This document shows, piece by piece, positions 1 through 8,183 of a DNA stretch of 64,000 bases. The stretch comes from Paenibacillus sp. DMB5. GTDB lineage: Bacteria; Bacillota; Bacilli; Paenibacillales; Paenibacillaceae. The stretch spans positions 1-64,000 of the forward strand of contig NZ_LRAC01000141.1 in assembly GCF_001517085.1 (NCBI RefSeq), given 5' to 3'. The notes under the pieces are model-generated. The model saw nothing but the letters and a program-made list of their open reading frames with translations. It did not search any database and was not told where the DNA came from. Every line of letters starts with the position of its first letter. Position 1 is the stretch's first letter. The position numbers and the translations under genes are program-made.

Positions 1-33
1 TCGTCCTGAGCCAGGATCAAACTCTCCAATAAA
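1..33 (-). rRNA. rrs: 16S rRNA, 5' end only
   Basis: The reverse complement of the first 33 bases is the conserved start of bacterial 16S rRNA, containing the 27F primer site AGAGTTTGATCCTGGCTCAG. Only the extreme 5' end is present and the gene continues beyond the left edge. The exact mature 5' end is inferred from Bacillus homologues. Confidence 0.97.
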
Positions 34-198
34 GTTATTGAAAAGAGCGATTCGCTCATTTTGAAACATCTGACGAGAATGTTACATTCTCTAATTTGGA
101 ATCACCGAAGTGATTTCCGATACTCACTCGTTGTTCAGTTTTCAAAGATCAATTTGTTTCTTTTCTTCAGTGTCGCGCTTGTCAGCGGCGACTTTTAT

Positions 199-228
199 AA
201 TATATCACAGTGTTTATCGTTTTGGCAA
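199..228 (-). promoter_or_regulatory. rRNA operon promoter P2 (SigA-like)
   Basis: On the minus strand TTGCCA is followed after 18 bases by TATATT. It lies about 165 bases upstream of the 16S start and upstream of the boxA-like leader, as expected for the proximal rRNA promoter. Confidence 0.6.
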
Positions 229-307
229 GTATTTTTTTCGAAAAAGTTTTTTTCGTTTTTTCTTGCCGTGCATCTTCTCTTGAAATATCAAAAGGAGCGC
301 GAGATAT

Positions 308-337
308 AATGTATCACGTACGCTCCTGTTTAGTCAA
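308..337 (-). promoter_or_regulatory. rRNA operon promoter P1 (SigA-like)
   Basis: On the minus strand TTGACT is followed after 18 bases by TACATT, about 100 bases upstream of P2. The core sits inside an inverted repeat (arms AGGAGCG and CGCTCCT at 293-299 and 321-327). Confidence 0.6.
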
Positions 338-394
338 CCCTCTTTATTAAATTAATGGCCAAGCACACATGTTTATAGGCAGCAGCTCATTTTA

Positions 395-625
395 TCAATG
401 CTTGAACTGGGACGAACGCCCGCCCCACGCATACTTCGACAGCTCCTTCTGCGGAGCAAACCGTGCATACATGCGAAACACCGTTTTATATCGGTTAGCT
501 ATGGCATGCCTGATATTTTGGTCCAAGCGCTGATCGCTTAAATCAAGCAGCATCTCGTCAAGTTCTTTGCGCAGAACATAGTCGAGCTCCTTGCATTCTT
601 TTTCGTTGAACAACATCCCCAACAT
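395..625 (-). CDS. conserved hypothetical protein, 76 aa
   Basis: I do not recognise a named family. The protein is small, helical in character, highly charged and without membrane segments, signal peptide or Cys pairs. An AAGGAGG site lies 8 bases before the chosen ATG; a second in-frame ATG three codons later is possible. The gene lies between the rRNA operon and spoIIM. Strong coding character and the good ribosome-binding site support it as a real gene. No function is proposed. Confidence 0.7.
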   Translation of the reverse strand: MLGMLFNEKECKELDYVLRKELDEMLLDLSDQRLDQNIRHAIANRYKTVFRMYARFAPQKELSKYAWGGRSSQFKH

Positions 626-872
626 ATGCTTGGCCTCCTTCGTATTTTTTTGAGAACAAATCTTTTACGCTGCTGTTTGTGTGTTAGAAGTTAGTCCATC
701 TGATGGGAAAACTGTGCGTATACCCGTTTACACTAGATTAACCGGAGCATAGGAACTATAACCATAATTGCTAAAATTACTCTTTATGGTTCTGCCAGGC
801 ACAGGCTTTCACGTGATGTCAGGAATCCCCAAATCAAATCAGCCTTAATGTTATGCTCAATTCACCGGAATT

Positions 873-1469
873 TTATGATAAAAGTGCCAATGTAATTGTG
901 CTTTCAATAATCGCGGCAAGCAGCAGCAGAATTACGATCCATACGGATGCCGTCAATGTCTGCCGCATAAATTCAGCCCAGCTGCTGCCCCGCATCCTTC
1001 CGGATATACTCTGCATAACCTTTACGCCAAACTGCAGTCCAAACGCACACGCGATAATAATAGCCGGGATCTCAATAATGCCGTGCGGAAGCAACCCTTT
1101 TACAATGAGCTGAAACAAATCTGCTTCCTGGAGGACTGACAAGTGGATCAGATAACCGATAACAGCACCGTTTATCAATAAGAAGAACGCCGGAATAAGG
1201 CCAAACAGAGCACCAAGGAAAATAACCGCCACGCTTTTGATACTGTTATTTAAAAATATAAACGTGAAGAAGCTCCACTCCGGATTATTCGAATCCATGA
1301 GCTCCCCGCTGATGCTGCTCAATCCTTCGAGCTGCTGGGCAAGCAGCTTCTGCAGACTGCCGGTACCGACCCAGCCGAGCACTCCGCCCAACAGGAAAAG
1401 GATCAGCGCCAGCAGCAGTGCCTTGCGTATTGTACCCAGGTCTTTGATAAATCTTGAAAACGCGAACAT
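873..1469 (-). CDS. spoIIM: stage II sporulation protein M
   Basis: Membrane protein of the SpoIIM/DUF95 family, which works with SpoIID and SpoIIP in septal peptidoglycan hydrolysis during forespore engulfment. The 198 residues contain hydrophobic segments near 17-36, 78-108, 130-148 and 173-197. The family signature, a Pro-His-Gly then Glu-x-Pro stretch, is at 128-135. Length is close to the roughly 214 residues of B. subtilis SpoIIM. The start follows AGGAGG by 7 bases. It is transcribed divergently from pdaB. The family also has non-sporulation members, but the sporulation neighbourhood favours spoIIM. Confidence 0.85.
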   Translation of the reverse strand: MFAFSRFIKDLGTIRKALLLALILFLLGGVLGWVGTGSLQKLLAQQLEGLSSISGELMDSNNPEWSFFTFIFLNNSIKSVAVIFLGALFGLIPAFFLLINGAVIGYLIHLSVLQEADLFQLIVKGLLPHGIIEIPAIIIACAFGLQFGVKVMQSISGRMRGSSWAEFMRQTLTASVWIVILLLLAAIIESTITLALLS

Positions 1470-1527
1470 AATGGCCTCCTAAAATGTGTAGTACAAGCAG
1501 TTAATGAGATTTCTGGTCCGTCCGAGG

Positions 1528-1555
1528 TCATAAGCGGTAGGTACGAGCATACATT
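1528..1555 (+). promoter_or_regulatory. SigE-like promoter of pdaB
   Basis: TCATAAG, 13 bases, then CATACATT closely resembles the SigE consensus (TCATATT, 13-15 bases, CATACAnT). It ends 46 bases before the pdaB start codon. The match fits mother-cell expression, as known for B. subtilis pdaB. Confidence 0.6.
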
Positions 1556-1601
1556 TAGAACAAACAAGCCATTTCGCAATGGGAGAGGAGCGCTGCTAGT
1601 T

Positions 1602-2408
1602 ATGAATTCTTTTTATGTATTCAGCGGCAAAAAGATAAAACGGTTCATTTATATCTTTGCCGCTGCGCTTCTGGCCGCTGGTGTCGTCTATGTGGAAAGG
1701 GGTAATATTACTGTTTTTTCAGATGCACAAACCCCTTCTGCCATTTACAGTGTGCCAACGCAAAAGAAGCTGATCGCTTTGACCTTTGACATTAGCTGGG
1801 GTGAAAAGCGGCCTGAACCAATTCTGAAGGTGCTGGAGGACAAAAAGGTGGATAAGGCTACTTTCTTCCTCTCCTCGCCCTGGAGCAAAACACATCCGGA
1901 GATTGTTACAAGCATCAAGGATGCAGGCTTTGAAATCGGCAGTCACGGGCATAAGCATGTTAACTACAGTACCCTCAGCAATGAGGAAATCCGCACACAA
2001 ATCTCTACAGCCCACACCGTACTGACCGAATTAACCGGCAAAGCGCCTAACCTGATCCGTATGCCGAATGGAGATTTTGACAAAAGAGTGCTCCAGGTGG
2101 CCAATGATCTGGGCTATAAGGTTATCCAGTGGGATACCGATTCCCTGGACTGGAAAAACATCGGTGTAGACAATATCGTTAAACGGGTTACCAGCAAGGC
2201 TCATCCGGGGGATATCGTCCTTCTCCATGCCAGTGACTCCTGCAAGCAGACCCATGAGGCGCTCCCGCAGATTATTGATAACCTCCGGGCCCAGGGGTAT
2301 GAGTTCGTTACTGTATCAGAGCTGATAAGCCAAAGTAATGCTGACGGCACTGAGGTGCGGGATTCCGCCTCTTTAGACAAGGGACTGGAAGACGCTGCAG
2401 GCATGTAA
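1602..2408 (+). CDS. pdaB: sporulation polysaccharide deacetylase PdaB
   Basis: NodB-fold carbohydrate esterase family 4 protein needed in B. subtilis to keep the spore stable late in sporulation. A membrane anchor spans about residues 13-31 and the catalytic domain follows from about 55. The usual Asp-Asp metal motif is replaced by TFDISWG at 61-67, which is typical of PdaB and leaves the activity uncertain. The metal His pair is in SHGHKH at 114-119, with RMPNG and LLHASD motifs further on. At 268 residues it is slightly longer than B. subtilis PdaB. It lies beside kbaA and gerD as in Bacillus, with a PPK2 gene interposed. Confidence 0.92.
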   Translation: MNSFYVFSGKKIKRFIYIFAAALLAAGVVYVERGNITVFSDAQTPSAIYSVPTQKKLIALTFDISWGEKRPEPILKVLEDKKVDKATFFLSSPWSKTHPEIVTSIKDAGFEIGSHGHKHVNYSTLSNEEIRTQISTAHTVLTELTGKAPNLIRMPNGDFDKRVLQVANDLGYKVIQWDTDSLDWKNIGVDNIVKRVTSKAHPGDIVLLHASDSCKQTHEALPQIIDNLRAQGYEFVTVSELISQSNADGTEVRDSASLDKGLEDAAGM

Positions 2409-2453
2409 CCTTATATTAGCCGGATGTACCGTAATCTGTCTTGCTGCCGTCTG

Positions 2454-3275
2454 TTAATGACGCGGAGAAATGAGCTCTGATATATCAGGTGTCGGAGAAT
2501 TCAGCTTCGGATAGCTCAGGTCGAGACCCTCCAGGGTTTTGACCACGATGGATAACGCCAGATAATTGCGGTACCACCGGTGATTGGCAGGAATCCAGTA
2601 CCAAGGGGCCTGTTCAGTGCCAGTCTCACGGAAAACATCCTCATAGGCCTTTTGGTAATCATCCCAATACTCCCGCTCCTGCAGATCACTGGCGTCAAAT
2701 TTCCAGTGCTTGGTCGGGTCCTGCAGCCGCTCCTGGATTTTTTCAAGCTGCTTCTCCTTGGAGATATGCAAAAAGAGCTTGATCACCGTTGTGCCCTCCT
2801 CCACCAGCATTTCTTCAAACTGGCGGATATAGCGGAAGCGGCGCTTCATGTCGTCTTTTTTCAGGCTGCCATGCACCCTGGGAACCAGTACATCTTCATA
2901 ATGGGAGCGGTTGAAGGCAGCGATATAGCCTTTGGGCGGAGTTTTCATATGCACTCTCCACAGGAAGTCGTGGGCTTCCTCCTCCAAAGACGGCTTTTTG
3001 AAGCTGGTAACGATAAAGCCTTGAGGATTGATGCCGGAAAAGATATGCTTTACCGTTCCGTCTTTTCCGCTTGAGTCCATCCCCTGAAGGATGACCAGCA
3101 GCGAATGCTTTTTTTGGGCAAAAAGAATATCCTGAAGCTCGGCAAGGCGTTCCTTAAGCTTTTCCATTTTGGCTGCGGCTTCCTCTTTTGAGTGAAAATC
3201 ACCGCGCTCTGACGGATCGAGCTTGCTCAGAATATTTTCACTTGTGTCTTTTATCATATAGCGCTTGATGTTCAT
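2454..3275 (-). CDS. PPK2-family polyphosphate kinase
   Basis: Cytoplasmic enzyme that transfers phosphate from inorganic polyphosphate to nucleotides (AMP or ADP). The 273-residue protein has a Walker A GMDSSGKDG at 65-73, a Walker B region SHYEDVLV at 124-131 and an arginine-rich lid around 144-151, all in PPK2 order. The ATG at 3275 follows AAGGAGGGG by 5 bases and is preferred over an in-frame start at 3326. It converges on pdaB with only 45 bases between and no clear terminator. PPK2 is not part of this cluster in B. subtilis. AMP versus ADP preference cannot be read from the sequence. Confidence 0.88.
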   Translation of the reverse strand: MNIKRYMIKDTSENILSKLDPSERGDFHSKEEAAAKMEKLKERLAELQDILFAQKKHSLLVILQGMDSSGKDGTVKHIFSGINPQGFIVTSFKKPSLEEEAHDFLWRVHMKTPPKGYIAAFNRSHYEDVLVPRVHGSLKKDDMKRRFRYIRQFEEMLVEEGTTVIKLFLHISKEKQLEKIQERLQDPTKHWKFDASDLQEREYWDDYQKAYEDVFRETGTEQAPWYWIPANHRWYRNYLALSIVVKTLEGLDLSYPKLNSPTPDISELISPRH

Positions 3276-3397
3276 ATATGCCCCTCCTTGCTTACTGATT
3301 TCAGTTGCGGCCTGCGGTGCGGTCATTAGCCTTTTTATGTAAGCTGTTCTTTAAGATTAACCTTCCCGTTTTCATTTTAATCGCGCTGGAAATAAGA

Positions 3398-3437
3398 AAA
3401 CCCCGGTCTCTTAATTAGATTAGGAGCACCGGGGTTT
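3398..3437 (-). terminator. terminator after kbaA
   Basis: Inverted repeat AAACCCCGGT / ACCGGGGTTT with a 20-base loop, followed on the minus strand by TTTTCTTATTT. It lies just after the kbaA stop. Confidence 0.8.
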
Positions 3438-3452
3438 CTGCGTAAGGTATGT

Positions 3453-4052
3453 TTAAGATGATTGCGGTTTAAGGATGCGGTGCAGTCTTAAAATCTGGAA
3501 TGCATTGCATGCGATCAGCGGAACAACAATAAATACAGTTGCACTGTCTACACCGATCTGAAGCACGCCTATCGTCTCCACGATGGTGATGGCCGTCATA
3601 AAGAAAAAGGTCGGAATGGCAGCCGCCATTTTCGTACTCCGCACCTTGTAATAGGACACAATAACGGCTGTAAGCAGAAGACCCATTCCCAGGACGAGGT
3701 CAGACCGGCCCGTTCTTTCAGCTCCGACAAATGTCCGCAGGAACACCAGTTCGAGCAGCGCCAGCACAGCCAATACCAGCTGTATGTACTGCCACACTTT
3801 ACGGGAAAATACACCGTTGCCCATATAGTTAAGAATCAGGTATGCGAAAAATCCCAGCTGTGCGTAAACGCTAACAAGCATTCCGGAGCCAAGTAAAATA
3901 AGCAGATACAGCAGCAGGTCTGCTATGCTCTTGAAGGCTATGCCGCCATTCACAGCCTGCAGCACAAGTCCCGCCAGCCCGGCCGAGGCAGCGCCTATCA
4001 GAAGTGTGGTCCAGAACAAGTGATACCATTTCCTTATACTCAGCCACTCCAC
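3453..4052 (-). CDS. kbaA: KinB-signalling activation protein KbaA
   Basis: Polytopic membrane protein of about 199 residues with roughly six hydrophobic segments, matching KbaA, which is needed for the KinB branch of the phosphorelay that starts sporulation. The identification rests on length, hydrophobic profile and position between gerD and pdaB as in B. subtilis. The annotated GTG start sits directly against a GGGGAGG run, so it is too close to a Shine-Dalgarno site. The true start may be a few codons downstream. It diverges from gerD. Confidence 0.8.
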   Translation of the reverse strand: MEWLSIRKWYHLFWTTLLIGAASAGLAGLVLQAVNGGIAFKSIADLLLYLLILLGSGMLVSVYAQLGFFAYLILNYMGNGVFSRKVWQYIQLVLAVLALLELVFLRTFVGAERTGRSDLVLGMGLLLTAVIVSYYKVRSTKMAAAIPTFFFMTAITIVETIGVLQIGVDSATVFIVVPLIACNAFQILRLHRILKPQSS

Positions 4053-4109
4053 CTCCCCTGTGTCAGATTTATTTTACCAAGCTTGCCGTCAAAAAACCAT
4101 CATAACCGC

Positions 4110-4140
4110 GACATATCCTGTGCACTGGTGCGGCATACTA
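4110..4140 (+). promoter_or_regulatory. SigG-like promoter of gerD
   Basis: GACATA, 18 bases, then CATACTA: the -10 fully matches the SigG consensus and the -35 matches at its MATA core. It ends 33 bases before gerD, which is a SigG gene in B. subtilis. Confidence 0.65.
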
Positions 4141-4173
4141 CCCTCAGGATTCCTATAAAGGAGGGCAGCGCCA

Positions 4174-4875
4174 ATGAGATGGAGGAGTTTGTTGTCTGGA
4201 GGCCTGGCAATCAGCCTGGTTCTCACCTTAACAGCCTGCGGAGGAGAACAGAGCAGTTCTTCCAGCCAGATGGGATATAAGGAAATGAAGACAATGGTTG
4301 TCGATATATTAAAAAGTGATGAGGGTAAAAAGGCAGTCGAGGAGGCTCTGACCTCAGGCAGCGGCTCGGAAGGAAGCAGCGTTAGCGGATTAAGTATGAA
4401 AATGATGCCGCTGCAGACTACAGAACAGATCCGGATCGCAGTCAAAGATACCATTACGGCACCGGAGTACCAGAAGGAAATCGAAAAGATTATGACCGAC
4501 CCGACCTTTGCCGGCGAGTTCGCAAAAGCCATTAACACCCAAAGCAAGGAGCTGCATCTGCAGCTGATTAAGGACCCGACTTATCAGAAGTCAATCGAGG
4601 AAATTATGAAGTCGCCTGAAATGATGAAAATGTTCCTGGATCTTACCAAGACCTCTGATTACCGCAAGCAGTCCATGACCATTATGCAGGAAGCGATGCA
4701 GAATCCGCTCTTCCGGATGGAAGTGCTGGGACTGCTCAAAACGGTTGTACAGGACGAGCTCCAGCCAAAGGTTCAAAAGAAAGGTGAGGAAAAGGAGGGC
4801 GGCTCCGGCGGCGGTCAGGAAAGCGGTGGCGGAGACAGTTCGAAAGAGGAGGGCGGAGGCGACTCCGGCTCTTAA
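4174..4875 (+). CDS. gerD: spore germination lipoprotein GerD
   Basis: Lipoprotein that organises nutrient germinant receptors into the germinosome at the spore inner membrane. The 233-residue precursor has a lipoprotein signal peptide with lipobox LTAC and lipidated Cys22. A helical core at about 30-195 contains repeated P-x-Y/F-x-K motifs (APEYQKEIEKIM, DPTYQKSIEEIM). The tail from about 200 is a Gly/Ser/Glu-rich low-complexity stretch. AAAGGAGGG lies about 8 bases before the ATG. It is preceded by a SigG-type promoter and converges with salA. Family and position match gerD of Bacillus. Confidence 0.9.
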   Translation: MRWRSLLSGGLAISLVLTLTACGGEQSSSSSQMGYKEMKTMVVDILKSDEGKKAVEEALTSGSGSEGSSVSGLSMKMMPLQTTEQIRIAVKDTITAPEYQKEIEKIMTDPTFAGEFAKAINTQSKELHLQLIKDPTYQKSIEEIMKSPEMMKMFLDLTKTSDYRKQSMTIMQEAMQNPLFRMEVLGLLKTVVQDELQPKVQKKGEEKEGGSGGGQESGGGDSSKEEGGGDSGS

Positions 4876-4880
4876 CGACA

Positions 4881-4914
4881 AAGAGGCTTATCCATTTCAA
4901 TGGATAAGCTCTTG
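4881..4914. terminator. hairpin between convergent gerD and salA
   Basis: Stem GCTTATCCATT / AATGGATAAGC extended by AAGAG / CTCTT with one bulged base. It lies between the stops of two converging genes, so it probably serves both directions. Neither side has a long T-run. Confidence 0.6.
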
Positions 4915-4944
4915 CAGTGTTGCGTCCTTTTTACCTGGAACGTG

Positions 4945-6051
4945 CTATTCGTACTTCGCGATCAGCTTGTCCGCAACCTCGGCAAACAGCTGGGCCACTT
5001 GGGTGTCAGCCTTGTAAACGGAAGGGGAAAAGTCAGGCTCGGAGATGTGGTTGTCCGGAGCGCCAAGCGGCACCTGCGCAAGCAGCTCTGTATGCAGTGT
5101 CTCCGCCAGTCTTGCTCCTCCTCCGCGTCCGAAGATATAGTCTCTCTTCCCGCATGAGGAGCATTCATAATAGGCCATGTTCTCAATGACACCGAGGATC
5201 TCATGCTCTGTCTGCAGCGCCATTGAGCCCGCTCTGGCCGCTACAAAGGCTGCAGTCGCATGAGGGGTGGTTACGATAATCTCTTTGCTGTGAGGAAGCA
5301 TCTGTTGCACGTCCAGCGCCACATCACCTGTACCCGGAGGAAGGTCAAGCAGCATATAGTCGAGCTCCCCCCAGCCAACATCACTGAAGAACTGGCGGAG
5401 CATCTTGCCGAGCATCGGCCCCCGCCAGATGACCGGACTATTTTCACGGATGAAAAAGCCCATAGACATGACTTTAACCCCGAAGCGTTCAACCGGAATA
5501 ATCGTTCCCTCTTCGACGACCGGCCCTTCCTCGATCCCCATCATATCCGGAATGCTGAATCCGTATATGTCTGCATCGATGAGCCCCACCTTTTTACCTT
5601 TGCGCGCGAGCGCTACTGCGAGATTCACCGTCACTGTCGACTTGCCGACACCGCCCTTGCCGCTGGCTACAGCAATGAACTTCACGCCGGAGTTTTCATC
5701 CAGCAGCTCATGATCCTCAAGACCCGCTGCGTGCCCTTTGAGGGCTGTACCTTGCTCTGGCTCCGGCTTGTCCGCAGAGCTCCCGGTACGAAGGATAGAG
5801 CGCTCGTAGTCAGTTGCATTACGCAGCCGGATATGGATATTCTCCAGCCCCCCTTCAGTCAGCAGATCACGCACCTTCTGCTCAAGCTCCATCCGGCTTG
5901 TATCATCTTCCTCAAGGCACACAATGGATAGGGAGATTCTATCCTCTTTTACCATAATGTCGCGGATCAGCTGCAGATCAATAAGGCTTTTTCCGGATTC
6001 CGGGTCAATCAGCGGCTGTAAAAGTTCCTGAACTTGTTCCCTGGTCTGCAT
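4945..6051 (-). CDS. salA: Mrp/SalA-family P-loop ATPase
   Basis: Cytoplasmic ATPase of the Mrp/ApbC (NBP35-like) family, associated with iron-sulfur cluster carriage. The B. subtilis orthologue SalA (YbaL) also affects exoprotease expression through scoC. An N-terminal MIP18/DUF59-like domain occupies about 1-80. The deviant Walker A GKGGVGKST is at 131-139 and a CSSC pair near 275 matches the Mrp cluster-binding site. The ATG at 6051 with AGAGGTG 6 bases upstream is preferred over an in-frame GTG at 6060. It lies between gerD and cwlD as in B. subtilis. Confidence 0.9.
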   Translation of the reverse strand: MQTREQVQELLQPLIDPESGKSLIDLQLIRDIMVKEDRISLSIVCLEEDDTSRMELEQKVRDLLTEGGLENIHIRLRNATDYERSILRTGSSADKPEPEQGTALKGHAAGLEDHELLDENSGVKFIAVASGKGGVGKSTVTVNLAVALARKGKKVGLIDADIYGFSIPDMMGIEEGPVVEEGTIIPVERFGVKVMSMGFFIRENSPVIWRGPMLGKMLRQFFSDVGWGELDYMLLDLPPGTGDVALDVQQMLPHSKEIIVTTPHATAAFVAARAGSMALQTEHEILGVIENMAYYECSSCGKRDYIFGRGGGARLAETLHTELLAQVPLGAPDNHISEPDFSPSVYKADTQVAQLFAEVADKLIAKYE

Positions 6052-6104
6052 GGAGAGCACCTCTGTTTCGTTCCGGACGGGTAAGGCTCCGGTTAATTGT
6101 ATTT

Positions 6105-6113
6105 ATTATAGCA
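6105..6113 (-). promoter_or_regulatory. extended -10 promoter of salA
   Basis: TGCTATAAT on the minus strand, in the gap between cwlD and salA. No good -35 is visible at 17 bases, so it would rely on the TGn extension. Confidence 0.5.
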
Positions 6114-6143
6114 TTACCCTTCAGCAGATTAGTAGTACCCCGT

Positions 6144-6890
6144 TCAGGGCTGCTCCGATGCATAACGCAATATTCCCCGGTAGATGCTGGTTGCCACCTT
6201 CCGCTGATAAACATCATCTCCAAGCAGGACAGACTCCTCAGGATGCGAAAGAAAACCTACTTCAACCAGCGCAGCCGGCATTTTCAGCATTTTCAGCAGA
6301 TAAACCGTATTCACAGTTTTGGCAACACGGGTCGTATTCTCAAGCGTTGTCCGCAGCTCATCCTGGATAAACCCAGCCAGCGCTTTGTTACCATCATTGG
6401 CCGGATAATAAAAGGTCTGAGCTCCGCTCCACCGGTTTGAAGGCACACTGTTCATATGTATGCTTATGAAAAGGTCTGCCCCGCTCTCCTCAATGCTTCT
6501 TACACGCTGCTTCAGGTCCTCTGTTTTCCGCTTGGAATATCCCTGCGTTCCTTCACCGGCAAGATCATAATCACCCTCACGCGTCATGACTACAATCGCC
6601 CCTGCCTGCTGCAAGTAATCCCGTAAATACAGAGAGACAGACAAATTGATATCCTTCTCAATCAGTCCGTCCTTGCTGACTGCGCCTCCGTCAGGACCGC
6701 CATGACCGGCATCGATTGCAATAATTTTACCGGACAGCGGCAGGCTCCAGTAGTTCAGCGTCCTGGCAGTAGGCATATCATAGGCTATGATCCCGATCAT
6801 TACGGCAAGCAGTACGATCCCCAACACACTTTTTTTGATGCTGCTCCAGGCAATCCAGACCGAGACCTTCCCTTCCTTTCGGCCAGACAT
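6144..6890 (-). CDS. cwlD: germination-specific N-acetylmuramoyl-L-alanine amidase CwlD
   Basis: Zinc amidase that removes peptide side chains from spore cortex peptidoglycan, a step needed for muramic-delta-lactam formation. The protein has an N-terminal membrane anchor (about 20-38) and an Amidase_3 domain from about 54. Motifs are AGHGGPDGGA (61-70) with a zinc His, a zinc Glu in the EKD that follows, SIHMNS, and a catalytic Glu in ALVEVGFLS. The ATG at 6890 follows GAGGGGGT by 7 bases, giving 248 residues. That ribosome-binding site lies in the 3' arm of a strong hairpin (see 6897-6946), so translation from read-through transcripts may be blocked. Confidence 0.93.
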   Translation of the reverse strand: MSGRKEGKVSVWIAWSSIKKSVLGIVLLAVMIGIIAYDMPTARTLNYWSLPLSGKIIAIDAGHGGPDGGAVSKDGLIEKDINLSVSLYLRDYLQQAGAIVVMTREGDYDLAGEGTQGYSKRKTEDLKQRVRSIEESGADLFISIHMNSVPSNRWSGAQTFYYPANDGNKALAGFIQDELRTTLENTTRVAKTVNTVYLLKMLKMPAALVEVGFLSHPEESVLLGDDVYQRKVATSIYRGILRYASEQP

Positions 6891-6896
6891 AACAAA

Positions 6897-6946
6897 GACC
6901 CCCTCGTCCCGATAGATTCTACTCATCTATATGGGACAAGAGGGCC
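6897..6946 (-). terminator. hairpin after sat covering the cwlD ribosome-binding site
   Basis: On the minus strand a stem built from GGCCCTCTTGTCCC and GGGACGAGGGGGTC encloses a second stem (ATAGAT / ATCTAT) and ends in TCTTTGTT. It can act as the terminator of cysH-sat. Its 3' arm contains the GAGGGGGT ribosome-binding site of cwlD. Confidence 0.7.
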
Positions 6947-6968
6947 AAATAGTACTGGCTGTATGATT

Positions 6969-8138
6969 TTAGACGTTAACCTGCTCTGACATTCCCTCAA
7001 TCAGAATTTCCGCGACCTCAGGCCGTGTAAATTCCGGAGGAGGGCACTTTCCTTCACGGAGCAGTCCGCGCACTTTCGTACCCGATAATGTCAGATGCTG
7101 ATCAGCCGGATGCGGACAGGTTTTGCTGGAAGCCATATTTCCGCATTTCACGCAGAAAAAGCTGTGCTCGAAGAAGAGCGGTGTAATCCCCAGATCCTCA
7201 GCAGTGAAGTTCGAGAAAATCTCCTGTGCTTCATAAGTGCCATAGTAGTCGCCTACCCCCGCATGGTCACGGCCGACAATAAAGTGTGTGCAGCCATAGT
7301 TTTTGCGGACCATAGCATGGAAAATTGCTTCTCTCGGTCCTGCATAACGCATCGCCGCCGGGAATACACCCAAGAAAGTCCGGTCAGCGGGATAGTAGTT
7401 CTCCAGCAGCGCCAGATAGCTCTTCATCCGTACGTTAGCCGGTACATCATCCGATTTAGTCTCTCCCACCAGCGGATTGAGGAACAGAGCGTCTACAACC
7501 TCCATAGCGCACTTCTGGATATACTCATGGGCACGATGGACAGGGTTACGCGTCTGGAAGCCTACAACGGTTCTCCACCCCTTCTCAGCGAAGATCTTCC
7601 GGGTCTCAGCAGGGTCAAAATAGAACTCTCCGAACTTCTCCGGCTGCGGACGGTTAAGCACTCTGATGGGTCCTCCAACATAGGTAGACGGACGGGCCAG
7701 CAGCTTGCTGACACCCGGGTGGGCAGGGTCCGTTGTTTTGAATACATTCTGCGCTTCAATCTGCTGGTCTACACTATAAATGCTCTCCACATCGAGCAGA
7801 CCGTAAATAACGCCGTCTTCCTCACCGATAAGAGAAACAGTATCCCCCACCGCAAGACCGGAGGCTACCTCATCCTGCACGGCCAGCGTAATCGGAATAC
7901 TCCACACTGTGCCGTCAGAAAGACGCATATTGTTCACTACGGAATGATAATCCGCTTCATTCAGGAAGCCGGCAAGCGGGGAAAACGCCCCTACACCAAT
8001 CAGATCGAGATCGGATATTGTCCATGTATTAATTGCAATCGACTTGTTCTCTGAGGCTTGCTGCAGCAGCTCTTCTCTCTGCGCTCCCTCCACAATACGC
8101 TGAATCAGTGTTCCTCCGTGTGGAAGTATAGACGTCAT
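6969..8138 (-). CDS. sat: sulfate adenylyltransferase (ATP sulfurylase)
   Basis: Makes adenylyl sulfate (APS) from sulfate and ATP, the first step of assimilatory sulfate reduction. The 389-residue single-chain form has the nucleotide-binding QTRNPVHRAH at 195-204 and GRDHAGVG further on. A Cys-rich stretch near the C terminus (C-x2-C-x8-C-x-H, about residues 335-349) resembles the zinc-like site in Bacillus Sat. AGGAGGAG lies about 8 bases before the ATG. It follows cysH by 45 bases and is presumably co-transcribed from the promoter at 8944-8971. Confidence 0.95.
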   Translation of the reverse strand: MTSILPHGGTLIQRIVEGAQREELLQQASENKSIAINTWTISDLDLIGVGAFSPLAGFLNEADYHSVVNNMRLSDGTVWSIPITLAVQDEVASGLAVGDTVSLIGEEDGVIYGLLDVESIYSVDQQIEAQNVFKTTDPAHPGVSKLLARPSTYVGGPIRVLNRPQPEKFGEFYFDPAETRKIFAEKGWRTVVGFQTRNPVHRAHEYIQKCAMEVVDALFLNPLVGETKSDDVPANVRMKSYLALLENYYPADRTFLGVFPAAMRYAGPREAIFHAMVRKNYGCTHFIVGRDHAGVGDYYGTYEAQEIFSNFTAEDLGITPLFFEHSFFCVKCGNMASSKTCPHPADQHLTLSGTKVRGLLREGKCPPPEFTRPEVAEILIEGMSEQVNV

Positions 8139-8183
8139 CTGGGTACTCTCCTCCTGTGTGTTAACATTTATATGAGTGATAAC

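Larger units (their letters stand above)
34..394 (-). other. rRNA operon leader and upstream region
   Basis: No credible gene lies here. Read on the minus strand it holds two tandem promoters (separate entries), then a boxA-like stretch around 131-152 (TTGATCTTTGAAAACTGAAC) that is typical of Bacillota rRNA leaders and concerns antitermination. Small inverted repeats follow just before the 16S: one around 98-120, a GAGAATG repeat near 79-95 and a GAGCGA repeat near 46-58. These probably take part in pre-rRNA processing. Confidence 0.75.

Noticed and set aside
61..309. 82-codon plus-strand frame at the rRNA operon start
   Set aside because: It lies over the rRNA promoters and leader, is Phe/Ser-rich, and has no ribosome-binding site.
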